From positions 62,001-126,000 of the forward strand of contig NZ_JALNMH010000001.1 in NCBI RefSeq assembly GCF_023156535.1: a stretch of 64,000 nt of DNA, given 5' to 3'. A model generated the notes under the pieces. That model was not told the DNA's origin. It searched no databases and saw nothing but the letters and a program-made list of their open reading frames with translations. Origin of the DNA: Pseudomarimonas salicorniae. Lineage in GTDB: Bacteria; Pseudomonadota; Gammaproteobacteria; Xanthomonadales; Xanthomonadaceae. Of this stretch, positions 55,209-64,000 are shown in pieces. Positions within the stretch are counted from its first letter, which is position 1, and each line of letters opens with the position of its first letter. The position numbers and the translations under genes are program-made.

Positions 55209-56549
55209 TCAGCGCGAGGCCAGGTCCCTGGGCAGCCGGCGCTGGGCCCGCCACAGGCCGTAGCCGCAGACCCCGAAGGCCAGCGACAGGCACATGCCGG
55301 CAAGGAAGACGGCGCTGCTGCCAAATGCCGAGAAGAGCTTGTGCAGCCAGGCAAAACCGAGGTCCGCGCCGCGGTAGATGACGGTGTCGATCGCCGCCCC
55401 CGCCTTGTAGCGCCACTCCCTGGGAACCTGGGTGTAGATCGACTCCCGGGCGGGCTTGTGCAGGCAGAACTCGCCGCTGCGGGTGGCCACCTGCACCGCG
55501 GCCAGCAGCAGCGGCAGCGGGTTGGCAGCGAGCAGGGCGTATCCGATGAACACGGCCAGGGGCGGAATCAGCAGCGCCGGCGCGAGGCCGTGGCGGGACA
55601 GCAGCCAGCGGGTGACGAAGAGCTGCACGGTCAGGGTCAGCGCATTGATGGCGAGGTCGATGTTGGCGAAGTAGGCCGTGGCGTCCCGGGGGTCGGGGTA
55701 GAAGCGGCGGACCAGGGCGACCTGCTCGTTGTACAGCAGGGTACCGACGCCGACGCCGGTGACCAGCACCGCGGCCATCCAGCGCAGAAGTGGCTCGCGC
55801 CAGATCAGCTTGAGCCCGGCCAGCACATCGCCGCCCATCGGCGTCTCCTTGTCGCGTTGTCCGCGCGCCTCCTCGCGGGCCTGCGCCCAGCGCCGCAAGC
55901 GCATAAGGCAGACGACGCAGAGGGCGAGCAGGCAGGCGGCGACCAGCATCAGGTCGGCGATGCCGATCCGCGCCACCAGCAGGCGGGTCAGGATCGGTCC
56001 ACAGAAGGCGCCAACGGTGCCTGCAGCGCCGATGTACCCGTAGTAGGCACGCGCTTCGGCGGTGCTGAAGACATCGGCCATGAAGCTCCAGAACACCGCC
56101 ACGGCGAACAGGTTGAACACCGCGATCCAGAGGAAGAAGGCCATGCCGCGGCCGGGCACGCCGCTGTCGAAGAGCAGGTGGAAGCCGAGCAGGGTGAAGA
56201 TGAAGAAGGCATACACCACAGGCAGGAAGACGCGCCGCGGATAGCGGCTGACCAGGGCCCCGTAGACCGGCTGCAGCAGCAGCATGATGAGGAAGGTACA
56301 GGTGAACAGAACCTGCAGCACGAAGTCGCCGATGGCGATGCCCTGCCCCGCGAAGTAGTCGATCATCGACGGCGGGAACACAGCCCGCACATCGGCCGAG
56401 GCGGCCATCGCCTCGCGCACCGGGCGCAACACGTAGTAGCCACTCAGCAGGCAGAAGAAATAGCCGAACGCCCAGAGCAGCGGCGGTGAGTCCCGCAGGG
56501 CGGAGCGCAGCCGGCCGAGGCGCGCGGTGACGGTGGAGGGGAAATCCAA
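55209..56549 (-). CDS. Npt1/Npt2-like MFS-fold nucleotide-type transporter
   Basis: 446 residues with about 12 membrane helices. N-terminus LLWAFGYFFCLLSGYYVLRPVREAMA is characteristic of the ADP/ATP translocase-like family shared with intracellular bacteria and chloroplasts; others are VFWSFMADVFSTAEARAYYGY and KPARESIYTQVPREWRYKAGAAID. The substrate may be a nucleotide but free-living members are poorly characterised. No neighbour gene of nucleotide metabolism. The start ATG at 56549 has no clear Shine-Dalgarno. Confidence 0.82.
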   Translation of the reverse strand: MDFPSTVTARLGRLRSALRDSPPLLWAFGYFFCLLSGYYVLRPVREAMAASADVRAVFPPSMIDYFAGQGIAIGDFVLQVLFTCTFLIMLLLQPVYGALVSRYPRRVFLPVVYAFFIFTLLGFHLLFDSGVPGRGMAFFLWIAVFNLFAVAVFWSFMADVFSTAEARAYYGYIGAAGTVGAFCGPILTRLLVARIGIADLMLVAACLLALCVVCLMRLRRWAQAREEARGQRDKETPMGGDVLAGLKLIWREPLLRWMAAVLVTGVGVGTLLYNEQVALVRRFYPDPRDATAYFANIDLAINALTLTVQLFVTRWLLSRHGLAPALLIPPLAVFIGYALLAANPLPLLLAAVQVATRSGEFCLHKPARESIYTQVPREWRYKAGAAIDTVIYRGADLGFAWLHKLFSAFGSSAVFLAGMCLSLAFGVCGYGLWRAQRRLPRDLASR

Positions 56550-56830
56550 GGACGGTCCAGGGCGTCGGCGATGCTGCTGCGCAAGGTAGCTGCCTGCTCC
56601 GCCAACGGCAATGCACGCGGATCGACCGGCGAACGGATGGCATCTTCATTGCTGCGGCGCAGCATGTCACTGAGTAATTGCTCTAGATGGGCCGCCTAGT
56701 GTCGGGTCATCGACGCCCTGTCCTCCCCTGCGCCCGGGCCCTTGCCGCCCTGCTCCCCGAAGCGCCTTGAAGGCCCTCTCGGGGGCACCTTGCCGGATCC
56801 CGGCGCAGGTCGCAGGCGCACCACTTCGGA

Positions 56831-58447
56831 ATGATCCACGTGTACGACTACATCATCATCGGCGCCGGTTCGGCCGGCTGCGTGCTGGCCCACCGGCTCA
56901 GCGCCGACCCGTCGGTCTCGGTCCTCCTGCTCGAGGCCGGGCCGCGCGACTGGCACCCCTTCATCCACATGCCGGCGGGCATCGCCAAGCTGGTCGGCCG
57001 CAAGGGAGTGAACTGGGACTACTCCACCGAGCCGGAGCCGGCGCTCCACGGCCGCCGCCTGTGGTGGCCGCGTGGGAAGGTGCTGGGTGGCTCAAGCTCG
57101 ATCAATGCGATGTGCTACATCCGCGGCGTGCCGGGCGACTACGACGAGTGGGCCAGCGGCGGCGCGCCGGGCTGGGACTGGGACAGCGTGCTGCCCTACT
57201 TCCGCCGCTCCGAGTCGAACAGCCGCGGCGCCGACGCCCTGCACGGCGATTCCGGCCCGCTGGCGGTCTCCGACCTGATCTTCCACAACCCGTTGACCGA
57301 TGCCTTCCTGGCGGCGGCCGGCGAGGCCGGTCACCCCCTCAACCGCGACTTCAATGGCCCGGCTCAGCAGGGCTTCGGCTTCTACCAGGTGACCCAGAAG
57401 GAGGGTGCGCGCTGCTCCTCGGCGCGGGCCTACCTGAACCCGGCACGGGAGCGGGCGAACCTGCGCATCGTCACCGGCGCCCAGGCCGAGCAACTCATTG
57501 TCGAGCGCGGCCGGGCCACCGGCGTGCGCTACCGCCAGGGTGGGCGGGTGATCGATGCGCGGGCCGCCGCCGAGGTGCTGCTGGCCGGCGGCGCGCTGAA
57601 TTCGCCGCAGCTGCTGATGCTCTCCGGCATCGGGCCCGCCGCCCAGCTGCGCCGCCACGACATCCCGGTGCAGGTGGACCTGCCCGGCGTTGGCCGCAAC
57701 CTGCAGGACCACCTCGACGTCTGCACCATCAACCGCTGCCGCAGCGCGGTCACCTACGACCGCACCAACGATTTCAAGATCGCCCTCGATTACTACCTGT
57801 TCCGCCGTGGCCCGGGCACCTCGAACATCGCCGAGAGCGGCGGCTTCGTGCGCTCGGCCCTGGCCCCGGATGCGCGCTGCGACCTGCAGTTCCACTTCGT
57901 CCCGGCAATCCTCGACGATCACGGCCGCAACCGCCTGCCCGGCAACGGCTACACCCTGCACGCCTGTGCCCTGCGGCCGAAGAGCCGCGGCCACCTCGAG
58001 CTGGCTTCGGCCGATCCGTCGGACAAGGTGCGGATCTTCGCCAACTACCTCAGCGACGCCGACGGCGAGGACCTGAAGCTGATGGTCGAGGCCGTGCGGC
58101 TGTCCCGAGAGCTGCTCGCCCAGCCGGCGCTGGGCGAGTTCCGGGCGGGCGAGATGTTCCCGGGAGAATCGCTGCGCAGTGACGCGGAGATCGTCGAGTT
58201 CATCCGGCGCAAGGCCGAAACCATCTATCACCCGGTGGGCACCTGCCGCATGGGTGTCGATGGCGATGCGGTGGTCGATCCCGAGCTGCGCGTCCGAGGC
58301 GTCGAAGGGCTGCGCGTGGTCGATGCCTCGGTGATGCCAACGCTGATCGGTGGCAACACCAATGCTCCGACGATCATGATCGCCGAGCGCGCCAGCGATC
58401 TGATCCTCGCCGCGGCCAACGGCGGCGGCCGCCAGCGGGCGGCCTGA
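56831..58447 (+). CDS. GMC-family FAD-dependent oxidoreductase (choline-dehydrogenase-like)
   Basis: 538 residues. FAD-binding DYIIIGAGSAGCVLAHRLS at the N-terminus, GMC signature 1 in GKVLGGSSSINAMCYIRG, signature 2 region LAGGALNSPQLLMLSGIGP, and the C-terminal His-Pro box YHPVGTCRMG and NTNAPTIMIAERASDLI. Oxidises an alcohol to an aldehyde; the substrate cannot be assigned. No betaine-aldehyde dehydrogenase neighbour, so choline is not supported. The 281-base gap upstream shows no convincing feature. Confidence 0.93.
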   Translation: MIHVYDYIIIGAGSAGCVLAHRLSADPSVSVLLLEAGPRDWHPFIHMPAGIAKLVGRKGVNWDYSTEPEPALHGRRLWWPRGKVLGGSSSINAMCYIRGVPGDYDEWASGGAPGWDWDSVLPYFRRSESNSRGADALHGDSGPLAVSDLIFHNPLTDAFLAAAGEAGHPLNRDFNGPAQQGFGFYQVTQKEGARCSSARAYLNPARERANLRIVTGAQAEQLIVERGRATGVRYRQGGRVIDARAAAEVLLAGGALNSPQLLMLSGIGPAAQLRRHDIPVQVDLPGVGRNLQDHLDVCTINRCRSAVTYDRTNDFKIALDYYLFRRGPGTSNIAESGGFVRSALAPDARCDLQFHFVPAILDDHGRNRLPGNGYTLHACALRPKSRGHLELASADPSDKVRIFANYLSDADGEDLKLMVEAVRLSRELLAQPALGEFRAGEMFPGESLRSDAEIVEFIRRKAETIYHPVGTCRMGVDGDAVVDPELRVRGVEGLRVVDASVMPTLIGGNTNAPTIMIAERASDLILAAANGGGRQRAA

Positions 58448-58490
58448 GTTCCAGCGCGGGGCAGTCGGGCGCGGCGGTCGCGCCGGCCGA

Positions 58491-59177
58491 TCAGTGCGGT
58501 CGGGCGCCGGCCTGCTGCGCCGCCGGCCCACCGGCCAGCAGTCGCCACTCGATGCTGAAGCGGATCAGGGCATTGGCCGAGCGCAGGCCGAGCTTGCCCA
58601 TGATCCGCTGGCGATGCGCCTCGATGGTCTTGATGCTGAGATCGAGGCGGTCGGCGACCTGCTTGTTCATCAGGCCCAGACCCAGCGCCTGCACCACTTC
58701 CTGTTCGCGCGAGGTCAGTTTCTCGACCTGCTGCTGGATGCTGTCTACGGTCTGCCGGCGGCGCCAGTCGTCCTCGGCCTGCTCGTAGGCGCGTTTGAGC
58801 TCCAGCGGCAGGGTGGCAAGGTCGAGCGGCTTGCGGATCACCTGGAAGAAGCCCTCGCGCATCGCCTCGAGCATGTTGTCGACGTCGAAGTGCGCGCTCA
58901 TCAGCACGATCGGGTGCAGGAAGCCGCCGGCCCGCAGCTCGCGGGCGAGGCTGATGCCGTCGAGCCCGGGCATCTGCAGGTCACAGAGCAGGACGGTCGG
59001 CGCGTCCGGCAGGGCATTCGCCGCGCTGAGGAAGGCGCGCGGGTCGGTCAGTGGCTGCGCGCGCAGGCCGGTCTCCCCCAGCGTCCGAACCAGCAGTTCG
59101 GTAAGCAGGGCATCATCGTCGAGCACCCAGACCTGCGGGGTGCCATCGACTTCCGGCGTGGGCGATTGCTGGCTCAT
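58491..59177 (-). CDS. FixJ/NarL-type response regulator
   Basis: 228 residues from the ATG at 59177 (MSQQSPTPEVDG). Receiver with VWVLDDDALLTELLVRTLG, phospho-Asp in LLCDLQMPGLDG and Lys in VIRKPLDL; LuxR-type HTH in LTSREQEVVQALGLGLMNKQ through SANALIRFSIEW. The order resembles FixJ proteins. No histidine kinase gene is next to it. It is near the TRAP permease genes, 91 bases away, and could regulate them. Confidence 0.9.
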   Translation of the reverse strand: MSQQSPTPEVDGTPQVWVLDDDALLTELLVRTLGETGLRAQPLTDPRAFLSAANALPDAPTVLLCDLQMPGLDGISLARELRAGGFLHPIVLMSAHFDVDNMLEAMREGFFQVIRKPLDLATLPLELKRAYEQAEDDWRRRQTVDSIQQQVEKLTSREQEVVQALGLGLMNKQVADRLDLSIKTIEAHRQRIMGKLGLRSANALIRFSIEWRLLAGGPAAQQAGARPH

Positions 59178-59268
59178 TCGGCTTGGATGATCGGTGAATC
59201 GCTGCGTGGTGGGAAGCCCATGCCCGTGATGGTAGCGCGGACCGGGGCGTTCGCGCGCATTCGGCGCG

Positions 59269-60645
59269 TCAAGGACCGTACAACCGGCCGGGCAGCCAGG
59301 TGGCCAGCTGGGGCCAGCCCGCAAGCAAGGCCAGCATCAGCAGCTGCAGTCCGATGAACGGCACCACCCCCCGGTACAGCGCCGCCGTGGTGAGCCCTGG
59401 CGGGGCCACGCCGCGCAGGTAGAACAGGGCGAAGCCGAAGGGCGGGGTGAGGAAGCTGGTTTGCAGGTTGATGGCGATCATCACCCCCAGCCAGACCGGG
59501 TCGACGCCGAGCGCGAAGAGCACCGGGGCGACGATAGGCACCACCACGAAGACGATCTCGATGAAGTCGAGCAGGAAACCAAGCAGGAACAGGGCCAGCA
59601 TCACCACCAGCATGGCGCCGAACACGCCGCCCGGAAGGCCGGTAAGCAGGTCGTGGATCAGCTCGTCGCCGCCGAAGCCGCGGAAGACCAGGGCAAACAG
59701 CTGCGCGCCGATCAGGATGGCGAAGACCATCGCGGTGACCTGCACCGTCTGCAGGCCCACCTCGCGCAGCCGCGCGAGGCTCAGCTGACCGGCCAGGGCA
59801 GCGAACAGGGTCGCGCCGACGGCCCCGACCGCCGCGGCCTCGGTCGGGGTCGCGATGCCGCCGAGGATCGATCCCAGCACTGCGACCATCAGCAGCAGGG
59901 GCGGCAGCAGGGCGCGCAGCAGGCGTCCGGTCGAGCGCTGCGCCAGCGCCTCGGCGGGCAGGGCCGGGGCGCGATGTGGCTGGCGCCAGGCGGTCCACAG
60001 CACGTAGATCGCGTAGAGCGCGACCAGGCCAAGGCCCGGCAGCACGGCGCCGGCAAACAGATCACCCACCGAGACCGTGTCGGGGCTGTAGTTGCCGAGC
60101 CGGAGCTGGGCCTGCTGGTAGGCGTTGCCCAACTGGTCGCCAAGCAGGACCAGGACCACCGAGGGCGGAATGATCTGGCCGAGCGTTCCGGAGGCGCAGA
60201 GCGTGCCCGAGGCCAGCCGCGGGCAATAGCCGTGGCGCAGCATCACCGGCAGCGAGATCAGCCCCATGGTGACCACGGTGGCGCCGACGATGCCGGTGCT
60301 GGCGGCGAGCAGGGCGCCGACCAGGAGCACGGCGATGGCCAGCCCGCCGCGCTTGTCGCCGAACAGGGCGGCCACCGACTCGAGCAGGTCCTCGGCCAAC
60401 CGCGAGCGCTCAAGCATCACGCCCATGAAGACGAACAGCGGGACCGCGAGCAGGGTCTCGTTGCCCATCACCCCGAACACCCGGTTCGGAAAGGCCTCGA
60501 GATAGCTGAGGTCGAAGACCCCGAACGCCGCACCCAGCAGGGCCAGCAGCAGGGACACCCCGGCCAACACGAAGGCGACGGGAAACCCGGAGAGCAGGCC
60601 GGCGACCAGGGCCAGGACCAGCAGGCCGATCCACAGCGCGCTCAT
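59269..60645 (-). CDS. TRAP transporter large permease (DctM family)
   Basis: 458 residues with about 12 membrane helices; family features are GNETLLAVPLFVFMGVMLER, GIVGATVVTMGLISLPVMLRHG, SGTLGQIIPPSVVLVLLGD and MLALFLLGFLLDFIEIVFVV. Uses a sodium or proton gradient to take up a substrate delivered by a DctP-type binding protein. It overlaps the small permease stop codon (ATGA). No DctP gene is within the window next to these two. Substrate unknown, though dicarboxylates and sialic acid are typical. Confidence 0.92.
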   Translation of the reverse strand: MSALWIGLLVLALVAGLLSGFPVAFVLAGVSLLLALLGAAFGVFDLSYLEAFPNRVFGVMGNETLLAVPLFVFMGVMLERSRLAEDLLESVAALFGDKRGGLAIAVLLVGALLAASTGIVGATVVTMGLISLPVMLRHGYCPRLASGTLCASGTLGQIIPPSVVLVLLGDQLGNAYQQAQLRLGNYSPDTVSVGDLFAGAVLPGLGLVALYAIYVLWTAWRQPHRAPALPAEALAQRSTGRLLRALLPPLLLMVAVLGSILGGIATPTEAAAVGAVGATLFAALAGQLSLARLREVGLQTVQVTAMVFAILIGAQLFALVFRGFGGDELIHDLLTGLPGGVFGAMLVVMLALFLLGFLLDFIEIVFVVVPIVAPVLFALGVDPVWLGVMIAINLQTSFLTPPFGFALFYLRGVAPPGLTTAALYRGVVPFIGLQLLMLALLAGWPQLATWLPGRLYGP

Positions 60646-61169
60646 GCCCGCCCCTCGGGTGCCCGCAGACGGGCCATGCAGCGCAGCAGTTCAGCCACCG
60701 CCTGCAGCGCAAGCAGGGCTGCGGCCAACGGGATCAGGGTCTTCAGCAGGTAAACCGCGGGCAGCCCGCCCGGATCGCGGGAGGACTCACGCAGCGACCA
60801 GCTGGCAGCCACGTAGTCGAGACTGACCCAGAGCATGAAGCCGGCAAACGGCAGTACGCACAGCAGGTATCCGACGAGGTCGACCGTCGCCTTCGTGCGT
60901 GGCGACCAGCGCTGCTGCAGAACGTCGACGCGCACGTGCTGCCCTGCACGCAGGGCGCCCGCCGTGCCGAGCAGAAAGACCAGGCTGTGCAGCCACTGCT
61001 GCGCCTCCTGCGCGGCGATCGAGTTGGCATCGAACAGGTAGCGGGCCACGACCAGAGCGAAGCACAGGGCGACCAGGGCCGGGACCAGCCAGACCAGCAG
61101 GCGATCCACTGCCCGCGATGGCAGGTCGAGGATCGCGGCCCAGCGCTCTGACATACCTGACCGGCTCAT
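60642..61169 (-). CDS. TRAP transporter small permease (DctQ family)
   Basis: 175 residues with four membrane helices, including LLVWLVPALVALCFALVVAR, HSLVFLLGTAGALRAGQHVR and YLLCVLPFAGFMLWVSL. The conserved segment AGALRAGQHVRVDVLQQRWS is the DctQ signature. The ATG at 61169 overlaps the GNAT stop codon (ATGA); an internal ATG at 61154 is an alternative. Transports together with DctM. Confidence 0.9.
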   Translation of the reverse strand: MSRSGMSERWAAILDLPSRAVDRLLVWLVPALVALCFALVVARYLFDANSIAAQEAQQWLHSLVFLLGTAGALRAGQHVRVDVLQQRWSPRTKATVDLVGYLLCVLPFAGFMLWVSLDYVAASWSLRESSRDPGGLPAVYLLKTLIPLAAALLALQAVAELLRCMARLRAPEGRA

Positions 61170-61603
61170 GCCGGGGTGTCGAGCCGCATGGCGAAATGAT
61201 AGGAGGTGATGCGCAGGCCGAAGCGGAAGTAGAAGGCGTGCGCCTCGAGCCGGTGGCTGCCGGAGTCCAGCTGCAGCGTGGCGCAGCCGGCCCGGCGCGC
61301 CGCGTCGCGCAGCCAGGCCATCAGGCTGCGGCCATAGCCGGCGCCCCGCGCCGAAGCGTCGCTGACTAGGTCATCGACGTAGAGCAACCGGCCATGCGCC
61401 AGCATCTGCTGGATCCGGTAACCGGCGAAGGCGACGCAGACCTCGCCGGCGTAAGCGCCGGCAGCCAGGTAGCCCTCGGAGCGCTGACGCCGGACGGCGG
61501 CGATCAGCGCGTCGCGGTCGAGATGCGGGCGCAGCTGGTGCACCACGGGCCAGGCCGCGGCGACCTGCTCGTCGGTTTCGATGGGGCGGATGCTCGCGTC
61601 CAT
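61166..61603 (-). CDS. GNAT-family N-acetyltransferase
   Basis: 145 residues from the ATG at 61603 (MDASIRPIETDEQ). Acetyl-CoA binding motif in VDDLVSDASARGAGYGRSLM, followed by RDAARRAGCATLQLDSGSHR and AHAFYFRFGLRITSYHF. Acetylates an unidentified small molecule or peptide. It lies between DUF2782 and the TRAP genes, with overlap to the small permease, which suggests one transcript. Confidence 0.88.
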   Translation of the reverse strand: MDASIRPIETDEQVAAAWPVVHQLRPHLDRDALIAAVRRQRSEGYLAAGAYAGEVCVAFAGYRIQQMLAHGRLLYVDDLVSDASARGAGYGRSLMAWLRDAARRAGCATLQLDSGSHRLEAHAFYFRFGLRITSYHFAMRLDTPA

Positions 61604-61625
61604 GCGCTGGCGGCTCAGGCCCGGA

Positions 61626-61970
61626 TCAGTCCCACTCGTAGAGGGTCCAGTACACCGGCGCCACCGGGCCCTCGGTGTCCTTGCGGTCGAGGCGGCCGTC
61701 GCCATTGGTGTCGACCAGGGTATAGGGCACGCCGCCGCGCGGCCGCACCTTGACCATGGTCAGCCGGCCATTGACCCGGTACTCCTCCACGGTATCGCCG
61801 TTGTCGACGGCGCGGATCTTCACCGTCGGCTCGTCCTCCGGCGGCGGCACGGTGTCGAGCTTCTCCGGAAGCGGCGCGTCCTCGCGCGGCGGCGGTGGCT
61901 CCTGGGCGAGCGCGGCCAGTGGCGCGAGTCCGACGAGGGTGGCGAGCAGAAGGCAGGACAGACGATTCAT
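61626..61970 (-). CDS. DUF2782 family periplasmic protein
   Basis: 114 residues from the ATG at 61970. Signal peptide (LSCLLLATLVGLAPLAALAQ), a Pro/Glu-rich linker (EPPPPREDAPLPEKLDTVPP) and a small beta domain with KIRAVDNGDTVEEYRVNG and DTNGDGRLDRKD. The family is a small protein of unknown role, often found next to polA, as here in divergent orientation. Confidence 0.85.
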   Translation of the reverse strand: MNRLSCLLLATLVGLAPLAALAQEPPPPREDAPLPEKLDTVPPPEDEPTVKIRAVDNGDTVEEYRVNGRLTMVKVRPRGGVPYTLVDTNGDGRLDRKDTEGPVAPVYWTLYEWD

Positions 61971-62117
61971 GGCGGGCTTCCGTGGCAGCGTTGCTGCGAC
62001 CAAGCATAGCCCGGAAGCGGCCGCTGCAGACGCCCGCGCCGGCTGGCGATTCAGCCGCCCACGCCACGTTCCGCCGGCTCGGGCGACAATGCACATCCAG
62101 TTGCAAGAGGACGCCTC

Positions 62118-64000
62118 ATGCCCCGCCTGGTCCTGATCGATGGCTCCAGCTACCTGTACCGCGCCTTCCACGCCCTGCCCCCGCTCTCCAATGCGCAGGG
62201 CGAGCCGACCGGCGCGCTGTTCGGCGTGGTCAACATGCTGCGCACCACGCGCAAGGAGCAGCCCGACTTCGCCGCCTTCGTGATGGATGCATCGGGTCCG
62301 ACCTTCCGCGACGAGCTCTATGCCGAGTACAAGGCGCAGCGACCGCCGATGCCCGATGACCTGCGGGCGCAGATCGATCCGCTGATGAAGATCGTCGAGG
62401 CGCTGGGCTTTCCGATCCTGCGCGTCGGCGGAGTCGAGGCCGATGATGTGATCGGCACCCTGGCGCTGGCCGCTGCCGGCGAGGGCATCGAGGTCGACAT
62501 CTCGACCTCGGACAAGGATTTCGCCCAGCTGGTGCGGCCCGGGGTGCGCCTGGTCAACACCATGAGCGGCAGCGTGATGGACAGCGAGGCCAAGGTGGTC
62601 GACAAGTTCGGCGTGAAGCCGGAGCAGATCGTCGACTACCTCGCCCTGATGGGCGATACCGTGGACAACGTGCCCGGGGTCGAGAAATGCGGACCGAAAA
62701 CCGCAGCCAAGTGGCTGGGCCAGTACGGCGATCTCGACAGCGTCATCGCCCACGCCGCGGACATCGGCGGGAAGATCGGCGAGAACCTGCGCGCGGCGCT
62801 CGACCGGCTGCCGTTGAACCGGCAGCTGGTCACCATCAAGACCGATGTCGAACTGGACTGCGGGCCAACCGACCTCGACCTGCGCGAGCGCGATGAAGCA
62901 GCCCTGCGCGAGCTCTACACCCGCTACGGGTTCACCCAGGCCCTCCGCGAGCTGGACGGAGGCAACGGCGCCGCGACGATCGCCGAGACCGAGCCGGGGA
63001 AAGCCCGCGGCCGCGGCCAGGTCAGCGGCGCGGCGCCTGCCGACGCCCCGGACGCCGCGCTCGCCAAGCCCGGCGAGTACGAGACCGTGCTGGCGATGGA
63101 ACAGCTGGCGCAGTGGATCGACCGCATCCGCAAGGCCGGCTGTTTCGCGTTCGATTGCGAGACCGACTCGCTGGACCCGATGCGCGCCGAGCTGGTCGGG
63201 CTGAGTCTTGCCGTCGAACCGGGCAAGGCCGCCTACGTGCCGGTTGCGCACGCCTTCCCCGGCGCGCCCGAGCAGCTGAAGAAGGAGGCCGTTCTGGACG
63301 CGCTCCGCTCGGTGCTGGAGGACCCGGAGATCGGCAAGATCGGCCAGCACGGCAAGTACGACCTGCATGTGCTGCGTCGCTGCGGCGTCGAGGTGCAGGG
63401 CTATCGCGAGGACACCCTCCTGGAGAGCTTCGTCTGGCACAGCGCCGGCCTGCGCCACGACATGGACTCGCTGGCCCAGCGCTACCTCGGCTACGCCACC
63501 ATCAAGTACGAGGAGGTCTGCGGCAAGGGCGCCAAGCAGATCAGCTTTGCCGACGTCGAGCTGGAGCGCGCGACCGCCTATGCCGCCGAGGATGCCGACA
63601 TCACCCTGCGCCTCCACCGGGTGCTGTCGGACAAGCTGGCATCCGAACCGGCGCTGGAGAAGGTCTACCGCGAGATCGAGATGCCGCTGGTGCCGGTGTT
63701 GGCGCGGATCGAGGCCAACGGCGTGCGCATCGACGCCGACGAGCTGCGCCGGCAGAGCCAGGCGCTGGGCAAGCGCATGGGCGAGATCCAGAAGCAGTCC
63801 TTCGAGATCGCCGGGCGCAATTTCAATCTCGACTCACCCAAGCAGCTGCAGGCCCTGCTGTTCGACGAGCTCGGCCTGCCCGCCGTGGTCAAGACGCCCA
63901 AGGGCCAGCCGAGCACCAACGAGGAGGCGCTGGAGGCGATCGCCGACCAGCACGAGCTGCCGCGCCTGATCCTCGAGCACCGCGGCCTGCACAAGCTGCG
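62118..64000 (+). CDS. polA: DNA polymerase I (5' part, cut by window edge)
   Basis: About 627 residues visible, starting at the ATG at 62118 with AGAGGA upstream. 5'-3' exonuclease domain: LIDGSSYLYRAFHAL, FVMDASGPTFRDELY, GGVEADDVIGTLA, MGDTVDNVPGVEKCG. 3'-5' exonuclease: FDCETDSLDPM with both acidic ligands, IGQHGKYDLHVL and YAAEDADITLRLH, so proofreading is intact. The polymerase domain begins near EMPLVPVLARIEANGVRID and continues past the window. Repair and Okazaki-fragment enzyme. Confidence 0.97.
   Translation, partial: MPRLVLIDGSSYLYRAFHALPPLSNAQGEPTGALFGVVNMLRTTRKEQPDFAAFVMDASGPTFRDELYAEYKAQRPPMPDDLRAQIDPLMKIVEALGFPILRVGGVEADDVIGTLALAAAGEGIEVDISTSDKDFAQLVRPGVRLVNTMSGSVMDSEAKVVDKFGVKPEQIVDYLALMGDTVDNVPGVEKCGPKTAAKWLGQYGDLDSVIAHAADIGGKIGENLRAALDRLPLNRQLVTIKTDVELDCGPTDLDLRERDEAALRELYTRYGFTQALRELDGGNGAATIAETEPGKARGRGQVSGAAPADAPDAALAKPGEYETVLAMEQLAQWIDRIRKAGCFAFDCETDSLDPMRAELVGLSLAVEPGKAAYVPVAHAFPGAPEQLKKEAVLDALRSVLEDPEIGKIGQHGKYDLHVLRRCGVEVQGYREDTLLESFVWHSAGLRHDMDSLAQRYLGYATIKYEEVCGKGAKQISFADVELERATAYAAEDADITLRLHRVLSDKLASEPALEKVYREIEMPLVPVLARIEANGVRIDADELRRQSQALGKRMGEIQKQSFEIAGRNFNLDSPKQLQALLFDELGLPAVVKTPKGQPSTNEEALEAIADQHELPRLILEHRGLHKL

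Noticed and set aside
56550-56830. possible small gene between the Npt-like transporter and the GMC oxidoreductase
   Set aside because: Frames here are short, overlap the transporter start and lack Shine-Dalgarno sites; nothing convincing found.

Overview
The window is a GC-rich chromosomal segment of a gammaproteobacterium. The gene set points to the Xanthomonadales/Lysobacterales: a complete atpIBEFHAGDC operon near glmU, a metX-metB pair behind a SAM-I-type riboswitch, DUF2782 beside polA, a large TonB-dependent receptor with TPR-sulfotransferase neighbours, and REP-like palindromes between convergent genes. The order is my inference from gene content. No IS element, prophage, CRISPR array, rRNA or intact tRNA was seen.

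Layout. 1-10.9 kb: glmU, a TonB-C-like lipoprotein, a membrane diguanylate cyclase and the ATP synthase operon. 10.9-18.6 kb: a MacB/LolD-type ABC export operon (adaptor, ATPase, two permeases) followed by an NtrC-type regulator and its kinase; a near-consensus sigma54 promoter precedes the adaptor gene. 18.7-26.2 kb: a small hypothetical gene, a REP-like element, metB-metX with promoter and riboswitch, prfC, and a PadR-HAAS pair divergent from an alpha/beta hydrolase. 26.5-35.9 kb: an ECF sigma/anti-sigma pair, CBS protein, GT2, mtgA, hslO, a GAF-GGDEF-EAL protein, a small outer-membrane-barrel-like protein and a methyltransferase. 35.9-43.5 kb: two TPR-sulfotransferases around a 2OG-Fe(II) oxygenase, then a TonB-dependent receptor. 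43.6-49.2 kb: ECF sigma/anti-sigma/DUF4097 operon, HDAC-family hydrolase, pckG and a TetR regulator. 49.3-53.2 kb: hydrolase-fadE-DUF4442, facing paired TetR-like operators. 53.2-64 kb: DUF922 putative protease, secreted protein, Npt-like transporter, GMC oxidoreductase, FixJ/NarL-type regulator, TRAP permeases, GNAT enzyme, DUF2782 and the 5' part of polA.

The most unusual signal is a set of four spacers that carry inverted clusters of 7-base repeats. Three lie inside the atp operon (atpA/atpG, atpG/atpD, atpD/atpC) and one lies between the ABC permease and its sigma54 regulator, where it forms a perfect 30-bp inverted repeat. Each has the same number of heptads, or nearly so, on both sides of a central spacer, and two unrelated heptad sequences are used. 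A second repeat type is a 205-bp two-palindrome element, present twice, each time between convergent gene ends. Other second-look items are the sigma54/UAS arrangement, a likely leaderless start inside a TetR operator, and a receptor-like mini-barrel whose C-terminus matches that of the large receptor.
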